A stretch of 64,000 bases of DNA from contig CAMQVY010000006.1 of the NCBI GenBank assembly GCA_947038405.1, positions 21,842 through 85,841 on the forward strand, written 5' to 3'. This DNA is from an uncultured Rikenellaceae bacterium. Lineage in GTDB: Bacteria; Bacteroidota; Bacteroidia; Bacteroidales; Rikenellaceae. The position numbers were made by a program, and so were the translations under genes. The notes below the pieces were generated by a model. That model saw nothing but the letters and a program-made list of their open reading frames with translations. It searched no databases and had not been told where the DNA came from. Of the stretch, positions 46,729-55,334 are shown in pieces. The stretch's first letter is position 1. Every line of letters begins with the position of its first letter.

Positions 46729-48186
46729 CTATTGATTTAATATCTCAAACGCTTTTAATACCTCCTCTTTATCATCAAAATGGTGCTTCACCCCTTTAAC
46801 ATCTTGATAAGTCTCATGCCCCTTACCTGCAATCAGAATAATATCGCTATTCCCTGCCATCATAACAGCACTCTTTATTGCCTCTCGCCTATCTGAAATC
46901 ATAAGATACTTTGAAGTAGGATCTAATCCAGCCCTCATTTGAGCCAAAATATCATCGGGGTTCTCATGGCGCGGATTATCTGAAGTCAATATAGACAAAT
47001 CACTATTCGATGCAGCAATATTAGCCATTTTAGGTCTCTTTGCAGCATCTCGATCTCCACCACAGCCAACAACAACAAATAGTTTTTGATCTGGTGTTCT
47101 AATCTCATTTATTGTTGAAATAACATTCTCTAAAGCATCCGGAGTATGTGCATAATCTACAATTGCTGTCATACCTCTCTCTGAACGAACATACTCAAAA
47201 CGACCTGTCACTGACCTCAACCTACTCATCGCACACAAAACTTCATCCTTATCTGCTCCAAGCAGAATAGCCGTCCCATATACAGAGAGTAGATTATAAG
47301 CATTAAATCGCCCTAAAAAACTAACCCACAACTCAACAGAGTCTATACTCAATAACATCCCATCAAACAACATCTCTGAAATCTTGCACCTAAAATCTAC
47401 AACATTTTGAAGCGAATATTTATATATATCGGACACACAGTTCTGAACCATAACACTTCCATTCCTGTCATCTGCATTCACAAGAGCAAATGAGCCCTTA
47501 GGTAAATTATCAAAAAACAACTTCTTCGCCTTAATATATTCAGCAAAAGTTTTATGATAATCTAAATGATCGTGTGTTATATTTGAGAAAACACCCCCAA
47601 CAAAATCTAATCCACTAATTCGACCCTGCACAATACTATGAGAACTAACCTCCATAAAACAGTACTCACAACCAACATCAACCATATCTGACATCAACTT
47701 ATTCAGAGATAGCGCATCTGGTGTTGTATGCGTAGACTCCAACTCCTCATCTCCAATACGATAAATCACAGTAGATATAAGACCAACCTTATAACCCAAC
47801 ATCTTGAATAGATCATAAAGAAGTGTTGCTGTCGTAGTTTTCCCATTCGTACCCGTTATTCCAACTAACTTGAGATTACGGCTAGGATGATCATAAAAAT
47901 TATTAGAAATAACTCCTAAAGCAACATTACTATCCTCAACACATATATAAGTTACACCTGCAACTATATCTTTAGGCAATGTCTGACACACAATTACAGT
48001 TGCTCCTCGGGAAATAGAACCTGAAATATATTCATGTCCATCTGTGTTGACACCGACTACTGCAACAAACATACTATTAACCTGCACTTTACGCGAATCA
48101 AACGCAATTACCTCAACTTCAACGATTGCAAGCTCTCCTACAACAGATGTGTAGCAAACTCCATTTATAAGTTTATCTAACCTCAT
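46729..48186 (-). CDS. murE: UDP-MurNAc-tripeptide ligase, meso-diaminopimelate type
   Basis: Adds the third residue of the stem peptide. It has 485 residues with the ATP loop GITGTNGKTTTATLL (about 108-122). The C-terminal motif DNPR (TSDNPRHENP) marks the meso-diaminopimelate adding enzyme rather than the Lys type. It follows ftsI by ten bases. In many bacteria murF comes next, but here the next gene is mraY after an 86-base gap with no ORF of note. Confidence 0.96.
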   Translation of the reverse strand: MRLDKLINGVCYTSVVGELAIVEVEVIAFDSRKVQVNSMFVAVVGVNTDGHEYISGSISRGATVIVCQTLPKDIVAGVTYICVEDSNVALGVISNNFYDHPSRNLKLVGITGTNGKTTTATLLYDLFKMLGYKVGLISTVIYRIGDEELESTHTTPDALSLNKLMSDMVDVGCEYCFMEVSSHSIVQGRISGLDFVGGVFSNITHDHLDYHKTFAEYIKAKKLFFDNLPKGSFALVNADDRNGSVMVQNCVSDIYKYSLQNVVDFRCKISEMLFDGMLLSIDSVELWVSFLGRFNAYNLLSVYGTAILLGADKDEVLCAMSRLRSVTGRFEYVRSERGMTAIVDYAHTPDALENVISTINEIRTPDQKLFVVVGCGGDRDAAKRPKMANIAASNSDLSILTSDNPRHENPDDILAQMRAGLDPTSKYLMISDRREAIKSAVMMAGNSDIILIAGKGHETYQDVKGVKHHFDDKEEVLKAFEILNQ

Positions 48187-48196
48187 AATACTATAT

Positions 48197-50353
48197 TTAC
48201 ATCACTAATTTTATCTTTATCAATGTTCCTCTCTCAAAATTACTCCCAGCCTCAATTGACTGAGATACAACTTGTCCTATATTACTAAATGAAACTCTCA
48301 ATCCCGACCTCTCCAATAGGTATATAGCCTCTTTCAACCCCATACCAATAACATTAGGAACAATACCCTCTTTAACCTCAACTCTCTCTAATTCAATATC
48401 ACCTTTCTCATCAACAGTAGTTGTAACCCAACCATTCTCTCTTCTGATCCCTTTAATGTCACACGACAATTTGTTCGTACTATATCCCAACTCTTCTGCA
48501 TAACCACCCTTTACAGCCTTTAATGTAGAGTCAAAAACAACACTCTCCTCAATATTATTTCGCTCTAAAGTGTGATCTGACATATAAACCCTATCGGCAA
48601 TAGCTCGAAATACAGGACCAGCTAATGAACTACCATAATAATTAATATTAGATGAGGTCTTTACCGATACAATACAAGTGTACTTCGGATTATCTGCAGG
48701 AAAATAACCAACTAATGTAGCAAGATAGTGGCGTCGCCCATGCTTATCAAAATAACCTCTATTACCTTGAGCGATTTGAGCTGTACCAGTTTTTGCAGCA
48801 ACAGTGTAGTATGGACTCTTTAAAATTCGCCCTGTACCGCCAGCAACAACATCTTTCAAACACTCTTGAACACTCTTTAATGTCTCCTTTGAACAGATAC
48901 TAGGATTTAAAACCTCGGTCGGAAATGATCGTATTACTTGTCCATACTCTCTCAACTCTTTAACCAACTTAGGACGAACCATCTTGCCATCATTCGCAAC
49001 CGCATTATACAACGATAAAGTGTGAATCAAAGAGGTCTCCAGTGCATAACCAAACGACATCCTAACAAGTGTAGTTCCATCCCACCAACGCTCTCCAGGA
49101 TGCTTCACTGTTGGTCTACCCTCTCCCGCAATCGAAACGCTTATTGGCTTGTCAAAACCCAACTTACAAATGTTATCAACAAATCGCTCTGGGTTATCAA
49201 CATAGTGTTCATGCACTGCCTTAGCAAATCCAACATTAGAGGATACTCGAAAAATATCCCTTAAAGATAACTCCTCCTCAGGGTGAGAGTCAATAACCTT
49301 AACCTTACCGACAACACACTCACCTCCCTCAATATCATAAACTTTGTCCAAACTAATCTTTGCATCATCTAGTAAAGTTATAAGTGTTGCCAACTTGAAG
49401 GTTGACCCAGGCTCCATACAACGCCCAATAGCGTAGTTGTAATCCTCAACAAACTCTCCTTCTGCCTTTCGTGTTAAGTTTGACATCACACGTACCTCTC
49501 CTGTCTCAACTTCCATTAATATAACAGAACCCCAATCTGCACCCCCAATATCCAACTGTGTTTTTAATGCACTCTCCGCAACATCCTGCATATCAACATC
49601 AATAGTTGTTACAACATCAATGCCATTTATTGGTTCAATATTAGATATATCATCAACAGGAACTTTAAAACTTCCTGATATCTTCTTCTTCATTACAACT
49701 CCATCGGTACCTCTCAATTGCTGATCAAATGCACCCTCAATTCCAACTCGAACACCACTCTGATTAACACTCCCAATAGTTCGACTTGCGAGAGAGCCAT
49801 GTGGTCTTATTCGCTTGTTGATTTGCTCTATAATTAATCCACTCTTATTGACTCCATGCTTAAATAATGGAAACTTTTTTAATGTATCTAACTCTAAAAA
49901 ATCAATCCGACGTGGAGATATTAGTTTATATCTATTCGTACGACTATCCTTATCTGCATTTGCCTCCTTCCTCAATGATACCAACATAGATTTGTATCCA
50001 CTAGCTGACTTATCCCTAAACAAATTTGACAAACCGCTTGCTAATCCACCAACTTCACTATAAAATAACTCATCCTTTAAACCCATAGCTCCAAAGTCAA
50101 CACGAATCTGATATATCGGCGTTGAAGTAGCTAAAAGCCTACCATCAACTGCAAGAATATCTCCTCGCTCTGCATTGAGTGAAACCTGCTGATATGTAAT
50201 CTTCTGCGCCTTTTTGTGTAACTCCGCTGCCCTTGGACCATATTGCCAAAGACAAATCATTGAGATAATACCTATACCAACAAGAACGAATAGTAAATAT
50301 ACTACTCGAACTCTAAATAAAATATCATCTTTTATCTCACGGCTCTTTTTCAT
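48197..50353 (-). CDS. ftsI: Septal peptidoglycan transpeptidase FtsI (PBP3-type) with PASTA domain
   Basis: Class B penicillin-binding protein of the divisome, 718 residues. There is one N-terminal transmembrane segment (about 15-35), then a dimerisation domain. The transpeptidase has the catalytic Ser317 in STFK, the SSN motif in VSSNVGFAK and KTG in AAKTGTAQ. A single PASTA domain lies at the C-terminus (GIVPNVIGMGLKEAIYLL onward), a feature seen in Bacteroidota FtsI but not in E. coli. It sits between ftsL and murE. Confidence 0.95.
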   Translation of the reverse strand: MKKSREIKDDILFRVRVVYLLFVLVGIGIISMICLWQYGPRAAELHKKAQKITYQQVSLNAERGDILAVDGRLLATSTPIYQIRVDFGAMGLKDELFYSEVGGLASGLSNLFRDKSASGYKSMLVSLRKEANADKDSRTNRYKLISPRRIDFLELDTLKKFPLFKHGVNKSGLIIEQINKRIRPHGSLASRTIGSVNQSGVRVGIEGAFDQQLRGTDGVVMKKKISGSFKVPVDDISNIEPINGIDVVTTIDVDMQDVAESALKTQLDIGGADWGSVILMEVETGEVRVMSNLTRKAEGEFVEDYNYAIGRCMEPGSTFKLATLITLLDDAKISLDKVYDIEGGECVVGKVKVIDSHPEEELSLRDIFRVSSNVGFAKAVHEHYVDNPERFVDNICKLGFDKPISVSIAGEGRPTVKHPGERWWDGTTLVRMSFGYALETSLIHTLSLYNAVANDGKMVRPKLVKELREYGQVIRSFPTEVLNPSICSKETLKSVQECLKDVVAGGTGRILKSPYYTVAAKTGTAQIAQGNRGYFDKHGRRHYLATLVGYFPADNPKYTCIVSVKTSSNINYYGSSLAGPVFRAIADRVYMSDHTLERNNIEESVVFDSTLKAVKGGYAEELGYSTNKLSCDIKGIRRENGWVTTTVDEKGDIELERVEVKEGIVPNVIGMGLKEAIYLLERSGLRVSFSNIGQVVSQSIEAGSNFERGTLIKIKLVM

Positions 50354-50362
50354 AAAACAAAA

Positions 50363-50842
50363 TTACTTAGAAATAACTACATTAGGTGTTAAAGACTCTT
50401 CTAAAGCACTACCTCGCTCCTCCAACATCTTTATAATATTACTATGTCGAGTTGCCTGCATTCTATACGAAGAGATTGTTAAAGACTTAGCACGAAGATC
50501 CTTAATATCCCTCGTTAACTGTGAATGTTCTCTATATAATTGTTGTACACTAAATATATGGGTGATGTATAATAACGCCAAAACCAGTAAAAACAAAACA
50601 TATGAGTAGTGTTTTTTAACCTCCTTATTCGATAAAATATCTCCACTTAACACATTTTTAGTCCATAATATAAACTTATGCAATGAACTACTGTGCTTAT
50701 GAGCATCTTCAAGCTCCGAACCATCAGCCTCTAACTCAAAGCTATCTTCTTCTGGTACAGTGACATCGTAATCTTGCTCAATATCCACATTTTCAGATTC
50801 TTGTAGCTTTTTTTCTTTTTTAAAAACAGACTTCAACCACAT
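50363..50842 (-). CDS. ftsL: FtsL-like cell division protein
   Basis: Bitopic protein of 159 residues. A long acidic cytoplasmic N-terminus (about 1-90) is followed by one transmembrane segment (YVLFLLVLALLYITHIF, about 95-111) and a periplasmic coiled-coil-like helix. It has no close match I can recognise in sequence; the call rests on the FtsL topology and the position between rsmH and ftsI. The cytoplasmic tail is longer than in E. coli FtsL. Confidence 0.85.
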   Translation of the reverse strand: MWLKSVFKKEKKLQESENVDIEQDYDVTVPEEDSFELEADGSELEDAHKHSSSLHKFILWTKNVLSGDILSNKEVKKHYSYVLFLLVLALLYITHIFSVQQLYREHSQLTRDIKDLRAKSLTISSYRMQATRHSNIIKMLEERGSALEESLTPNVVISK

Positions 50843-50855
50843 ATATCTTCAAGTA

Positions 50856-51758
50856 TTATACTTTTTTTGATGCTCTAAGTTTTGCACTGCGAGAACGACT
50901 ATTCAAAATCAACTCTTGCTCATCTGCAACAAGTGCCTTTCGTGTAACCAATTCATATGGAGATATCACTTTACCGAAGAAATCCTTCTCGATTTTTCCT
51001 TCAATATTACCACTTCTCATAAAATTCTTCACTAACCTATCCTCCAACGAGTGGTACGACATGACCACCAAACGACCATCTGTCTTCAAAACTTTTGTAC
51101 TCTGATCCAAAGCCATCTTTAACGCCTCCATCTCTCTATTTACTTCAATCCTTATCGCCTGAAATAATTTAGACAAAAATTTATTCTCATCCTTCTTTGG
51201 TGTACATGGCTTTACTGCCTCAACCAACTGAAATATAGTCTCAATAGGTTCATTGCTACGGAATCTCTCAATGCAATTTGCTACTTTGTAGGGAGTCGAA
51301 ATCTCACCCCAATCTCTAAAAATTTGAGTCAATTGCTCATTGCTATATGTGTTAATCAACTTTGCGGCAGTTAGACCTCCTCGTTGATTCATCCTCATAT
51401 CCAAAGGTGCGTCAAAACGGAACGAAAAACCTCTCTCCTCCGTGTCAAAGTGGTGTGACGAAACACCTAGATCTGCCAAGATCCCATCCACTTGGGTAAT
51501 ACCTCTAAGTCTTAAAGCTCCTCGCAAAAAACGAAAGTTACTCTCGACAAAAGTAAACCGAGGATCATCTATAATATTATTTTTAGCATCTTTGTCTTGG
51601 TCGAACGAAAATAGGCGTCCTTTATCTCCCAATAATGAAAGGATTTTTTTAGAGTGTCCGCCGCCGCCAAATGTCAAATCAACATAGACTCCATTAGGAT
51701 CTATATCCATGAGTTCCATGCACTTATCTAACATTACTGGTATATGATAATCTGTCAT
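50856..51758 (-). CDS. rsmH: 16S rRNA (cytosine1402-N4)-methyltransferase
   Basis: Methylates N4 of C1402 in 16S rRNA. It has 300 residues; SAM-binding and conserved blocks are VDLTFGGGGHS, GILADLGVSSHHFDTEERGFSFR and VVMSYHSLEDRLVKNF. It is the first gene of the dcw cluster here. In many bacteria mraZ precedes it, but no mraZ is seen; the next gene upstream is divergent. A promoter lies 26 bases before the ATG. Confidence 0.97.
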   Translation of the reverse strand: MTDYHIPVMLDKCMELMDIDPNGVYVDLTFGGGGHSKKILSLLGDKGRLFSFDQDKDAKNNIIDDPRFTFVESNFRFLRGALRLRGITQVDGILADLGVSSHHFDTEERGFSFRFDAPLDMRMNQRGGLTAAKLINTYSNEQLTQIFRDWGEISTPYKVANCIERFRSNEPIETIFQLVEAVKPCTPKKDENKFLSKLFQAIRIEVNREMEALKMALDQSTKVLKTDGRLVVMSYHSLEDRLVKNFMRSGNIEGKIEKDFFGKVISPYELVTRKALVADEQELILNSRSRSAKLRASKKV

Positions 51759-51783
51759 AATTTTATTTATATATAATTCCTTG

Positions 51784-51814
51784 TAAAGGTAGTATATTTA
51801 AGTTTTTATTCAAA
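51784..51814 (-). promoter_or_regulatory. Promoter of the dcw cluster
   Basis: On the minus strand, -33 TTTG (51811-51814) and -7 TACCTTTA (51784-51791, one mismatch to TAnnTTTG) are 19 bases apart. It would start a leader of about 20 bases before rsmH. Confidence 0.6.
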
Positions 51815-51992
51815 GTCATTTCAAAATATTACTCTAATACTAAACAACGAATACAGAGATAAATTACGAAAAAAACACTCTCTACAAAACATATAAAACA
51901 CTATTATTGAAAAGTTTAATCTAATTTCTTTGAAAACTTCGTTTTCTTCACTTACTTTGTCAGCTCATTAAGTCGCTTTAAATAGTTTCTTA

Positions 51993-52000
51993 TACATTTG
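51993..52000 (+). promoter_or_regulatory. Possible promoter of the glsA-like gene (-7 box)
   Basis: TACATTTG fits TAnnTTTG and ends 14 bases before the ATG. No -33 box is clear. The same octamer occurs before the next gene at 52862-52869. Confidence 0.45.
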
Positions 52001-52014
52001 TAAAAAATTAATAG

Positions 52015-52818
52015 ATGGAAGTAAACATAAAAAAGATACTTGAAAGCAAATCCCCGGCTATTGCAAAGTGGATACCTAACTTTGCAATCAAGTACCTCAG
52101 AAAAATCATTCACGAAGATGAAGTCAACAGATACCTAAACGACTTTGAATCGCTATCTTCAATAGACTTTGCGAGAGCAACGCTAAAGAGAATGAACATA
52201 TCATACAGAGCAGAAGGTCTAACCGACATAGATCCAAATGGTCGCTATATATTCGCATCTAACCACCCTTTTGGAGGGCTTGATGGAATGATGATTGCAG
52301 ATATTATAAATAGCAAATTTGGTGATTCGAAGCTCATTGTAAATGACATTCTAATGAATTTAACACCTCTTACAGATATTTTTGTACCAATAAACAAGCA
52401 CGGAAAACAAGATATTGAAAAGGCTACAACATACAACAATACATTTAACTCAAATGTACCAATAGTTACATTTCCAGCTGGACTATGTTCCAGACGTAAA
52501 AATGGAGTAGTCATTGATAGCGAATGGAAGCATAGCTTTATAAAGAAAGCAATACAATCAAAAAGAGATATTGTTCCTGTCTATTTCGATGGTAAATTGT
52601 CCGACTTCTTCTACAATCTATCATCAATAAGGACTAAACTTGGAGTCAAAGCAAATATAGAGATGTTATACCTCGTTGATGAAATGTTTAAGCAAAGCGG
52701 AGGCTCATTCGTCATCCAAATAGGCAAACCAATATCTTGGAAGGAGCTTCAGAATGGAGCTTCAAATAAAAAATGGGCTGGAAAAGTGAAAGAAATTGCT
52801 TACGCTCTTAAAAAATAA
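52015..52818 (+). CDS. glsA: Lyso-glycine lipid O-acyltransferase-like protein (GlsA-like)
   Basis: PlsC-type acyltransferase of 267 residues. The catalytic His-Asp motif is in SNHPFGGLDG (about residues 82-91), with five residues between His and Asp rather than the usual four. A second block FPAGLCSRRKNG follows. No strong membrane helix is seen. Paired with the GNAT-like gene downstream, it resembles GlsA of Bacteroides, which adds the second acyl chain to N-acyl glycine. Ornithine lipid synthesis (OlsA-like) is an alternative. The head group cannot be read from sequence. Confidence 0.78.
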   Translation: MEVNIKKILESKSPAIAKWIPNFAIKYLRKIIHEDEVNRYLNDFESLSSIDFARATLKRMNISYRAEGLTDIDPNGRYIFASNHPFGGLDGMMIADIINSKFGDSKLIVNDILMNLTPLTDIFVPINKHGKQDIEKATTYNNTFNSNVPIVTFPAGLCSRRKNGVVIDSEWKHSFIKKAIQSKRDIVPVYFDGKLSDFFYNLSSIRTKLGVKANIEMLYLVDEMFKQSGGSFVIQIGKPISWKELQNGASNKKWAGKVKEIAYALKK

Positions 52819-52861
52819 CCATTAATTAATAAAAAAAATATAACATTACGTATGTTTTCAG

Positions 52862-52869
52862 TACATTTG
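52862..52869 (+). promoter_or_regulatory. Possible internal promoter before the glsB-like gene (-7 box)
   Basis: TACATTTG fits TAnnTTTG, 72 bases before the ATG, in a 123-base gap. A -33 box is not clear. Confidence 0.4.
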
Positions 52870-52941
52870 TGATTCATTTCGTTTAATAAATGGACTAATT
52901 AGACCACTTAAACAATAAATTAGATTTTTAAGATAAAAAAT

Positions 52942-53847
52942 ATGACACCCATTATAGATCCAATTTCAAGAGAAATAATCGAGTCTGAACTTACTCCAGA
53001 GAGACTATTACGCAAAACAAACAACGCGGGAAATCTATTATACGTGCTAAAAGCAGAAGAGTGCCCAAATACAATGTTAGAAATTGGCAGATTAAGAGAG
53101 TGGTCTTTTAGAGAGGCCGGAGGCGGAACTGGAATGGAAGTAGACATAGATGAAAGCGATACTGCTTCTGATGGATATATTCAATTGATAGTTTGGGACC
53201 CAATCGAAAGAGAAATTATTGGCGGATATAGATATATCATATCAAGAGATCAAAATACAAAATATATTTCTACTGAGAATTACTTTAAATTTAGTGATAA
53301 ATTCAGAAAAGAGTACCTACCATATACAATTGAGTTAGGACGATCATTCGTTCAACCCAAATACCAAGGGACGAGAACATCAACTAAAGGAATATATGCA
53401 CTTGACAATCTCTGGGATGGATTAGGTGCTTTAATGTCACAAAATCCTGACATCAAATACTTCTTAGGTAAAGTTACCATGTATGGTGAGTATAACAAAG
53501 AAGCGAGAAACTTATTGATATACTTTCTTGACAAATACTTCGCAGACAACGATAACTTGTTAACTCCAATATACCCGATAGAGATAGAAATGGATACTGA
53601 GGAGATGAGTAAATTGCTATGTAATAAGGATTATACTGAAGATTATAAAGTTCTAAATAAGAAAATTCGCTCTTTAAATGAAAATGTACCACCTTTAATC
53701 AATTCATACATGAGTCTATCCCCTTCAATGAAGGTATTCGGAACTGTTTGCAATCCTCATTTTGGTAATGTTGAAGAGACTGGTATATTAATAACAATAA
53801 ATGACGTATATCCACAAAAGATAGAACGTCACACAAAAGGAATGTAA
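52942..53847 (+). CDS. glsB: N-acyltransferase GlsB-like protein
   Basis: GNAT-fold N-acyltransferase of 301 residues, the kind often annotated as 'hemolysin' or GNAT family. Visible blocks are IGRLREWSFREAGGGTG, a DPIEREIIGGYRYI strand region and ELGRSFVQPKYQG. It resembles GlsB of Bacteroides, which makes N-acyl glycine, and OlsB, which makes lyso-ornithine lipid. In B. thetaiotaomicron the two gls genes are adjacent; here the order is glsA-like then glsB-like. It ends at a strong terminator. Confidence 0.8.
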   Translation: MTPIIDPISREIIESELTPERLLRKTNNAGNLLYVLKAEECPNTMLEIGRLREWSFREAGGGTGMEVDIDESDTASDGYIQLIVWDPIEREIIGGYRYIISRDQNTKYISTENYFKFSDKFRKEYLPYTIELGRSFVQPKYQGTRTSTKGIYALDNLWDGLGALMSQNPDIKYFLGKVTMYGEYNKEARNLLIYFLDKYFADNDNLLTPIYPIEIEMDTEEMSKLLCNKDYTEDYKVLNKKIRSLNENVPPLINSYMSLSPSMKVFGTVCNPHFGNVEETGILITINDVYPQKIERHTKGM

Positions 53848-53874
53848 TAATAATTACATCTACTTATATGTAAT

Positions 53875-53919
53875 AAAAAAGCCACTAATAGAGTCTACAC
53901 ATCTATTAGTGGCTTTTTT
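53875..53919. terminator. Bidirectional terminator after the glsB-like gene
   Basis: A perfect 12-bp stem (53881-53892 with 53902-53913, GCCACTAATAGA and complement) is preceded by an A-run and followed by a T-run. Confidence 0.93.
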
Positions 53920-53959
53920 ATAATTACACAATATCGGAAAGTGAATATAATGCACTACT

Positions 53960-53998
53960 AAAAAAATAAGCTGGATCAAATTAGAATATTGAACCAGC
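53960..53998 (-). terminator. Terminator of ssb
   Basis: On the minus strand, GCTGG then TCAA pairs with TTGA then CCAGC (53970-53998) with one internal mismatch, followed by a T-rich tract (TTATTTTTTT). It is 27 bases after the ssb stop. Confidence 0.7.
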
Positions 53999-54024
53999 CT
54001 ACATTATAAAATAGTAAGTATATA

Positions 54025-54531
54025 CTAGAATGGTAAATCGTCTGGCTCATCATTCATTACAACTGGCGCAACATAAGCTGGCGTTGGAGTAGATACACTC
54101 TGAGACTCAACACTATTACTTGACATTGATCCAGATGTAGCACCATACGACGGAGCAGATGATGTTGACGCTGAACCCTGCTGTTGCTGTGAAACTCCTC
54201 CCTCGCGGCGACCCAACATCTTCATATCATTTGCAACTATCTCAATTGCACTCCTCTTTGCCCCACTCTCATCACTCCACTCACGTGAACGAATATTTCC
54301 CTCAATATAGAGTTGACTACCCTTTCGAACATACTTATCTGCAACTTCAGCCAAGTTTCGCCATAAAGTTACTGTATGCCACTCTGTATGCTCTTTTGTC
54401 TCCTGTGTCGTACGATTATATATGCGTTCAGTTGTTGCAAGTCTAACTCTAGCAACCTTTATTCCACTCTCAAGTGTTCTAATCTCTGGCTCAGCACCTA
54501 CGTTGCCAACCAAAATAACCTTATTTACCAT
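54025..54531 (-). CDS. ssb: Single-stranded DNA-binding protein
   Basis: Binds single-stranded DNA and recruits repair and replication proteins. It has 168 residues. The OB fold takes up about residues 1-108 (VNKVILVGNVGAEPEIRTLE at the start). A Gln/Ser/Thr/Pro-rich flexible linker follows, and the protein ends in the acidic tip DEPDDLPF that binds partner proteins. It lies immediately after punA with a one-base overlap. In other Bacteroidota ssb often neighbours gldE; here they are about 18 kb apart. Confidence 0.97.
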   Translation of the reverse strand: MVNKVILVGNVGAEPEIRTLESGIKVARVRLATTERIYNRTTQETKEHTEWHTVTLWRNLAEVADKYVRKGSQLYIEGNIRSREWSDESGAKRSAIEIVANDMKMLGRREGGVSQQQQGSASTSSAPSYGATSGSMSSNSVESQSVSTPTPAYVAPVVMNDEPDDLPF

Positions 54532-55334
54532 TATATATTTTTTAAAATTTCAATAAATAGATATGTCATCTTCTTTGCTGCTTTTGCACCCTCAATCTGA
54601 ACACTCTCATGGCTAGCTTTAACACCAGACAGACCCTCATCTGTAATGACAGACATTGCAAATACTGGAAGTCTCATATGACGAGCAGCAATAACCTCTG
54701 GTGTAGTGGACATACCAACAGCATCTCCTCCAATAGCACTAAAGTAACGATACTCCTTTTGGGTCTCAAAAGTAGGACCTGTTACTCCAACATAACAACC
54801 ATACTGCAACTTTAAACTATCTCTTGATGCTATTTGAGTAACCTTTTCAATCAGTGACAGATCATAAACATCACTCATGTCTGGGAAACGAGTGCCTAAT
54901 TCATCTATATTAGCCCCAACTAATGGATTTGGAATCAAGTTTATGTGATCCGTAATAACCATAAGATCTCCAACCTTAAAACTAGGATTAATACCTCCAC
55001 AAGCATTGGATACAAAAAGATATTTAATACCCAATAACTTCATTACACGAACAGGAAAGACAACTTGTTGCGGAGTGTATCCTTCATAGTAGTGGAAACG
55101 ACCCTGCATTGCAACAACTCGTTTACCTCCTAATAATCCGAAAATCAATGCTCCTTTATGCCCCTCAACAGTAGAGATAGGGAAGTTAGGAATATCCTTA
55201 TACTCGATTGTATGCACAACATCGATCTCATTAACCAAGCCACCTAAGCCTGTACCTAAAATAATTCCAACCTCTGGCTCAAAGTCAAAGCTCTCCTTAA
55301 TGGTGTAGGCTGTATTTTGAATTTTCTCGAACAT
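54531..55334 (-). CDS. punA: Purine nucleoside phosphorylase
   Basis: Phosphorolysis of guanosine and inosine to free base and ribose 1-phosphate. It has 267 residues in the trimeric PNP family. The blocks GIILGTGLGGL, GRFHYYEGY and the substrate site GPTFETQKEYRY are intact. ATGs at 55340 and 55334 are both possible; MFEKIQNTAY at 55334 is preferred. Its 5' end lies 38 bases inside the lpxK 3' end, and its stop overlaps the ssb start. Confidence 0.95.
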   Translation of the reverse strand: MFEKIQNTAYTIKESFDFEPEVGIILGTGLGGLVNEIDVVHTIEYKDIPNFPISTVEGHKGALIFGLLGGKRVVAMQGRFHYYEGYTPQQVVFPVRVMKLLGIKYLFVSNACGGINPSFKVGDLMVITDHINLIPNPLVGANIDELGTRFPDMSDVYDLSLIEKVTQIASRDSLKLQYGCYVGVTGPTFETQKEYRYFSAIGGDAVGMSTTPEVIAARHMRLPVFAMSVITDEGLSGVKASHESVQIEGAKAAKKMTYLFIEILKNI

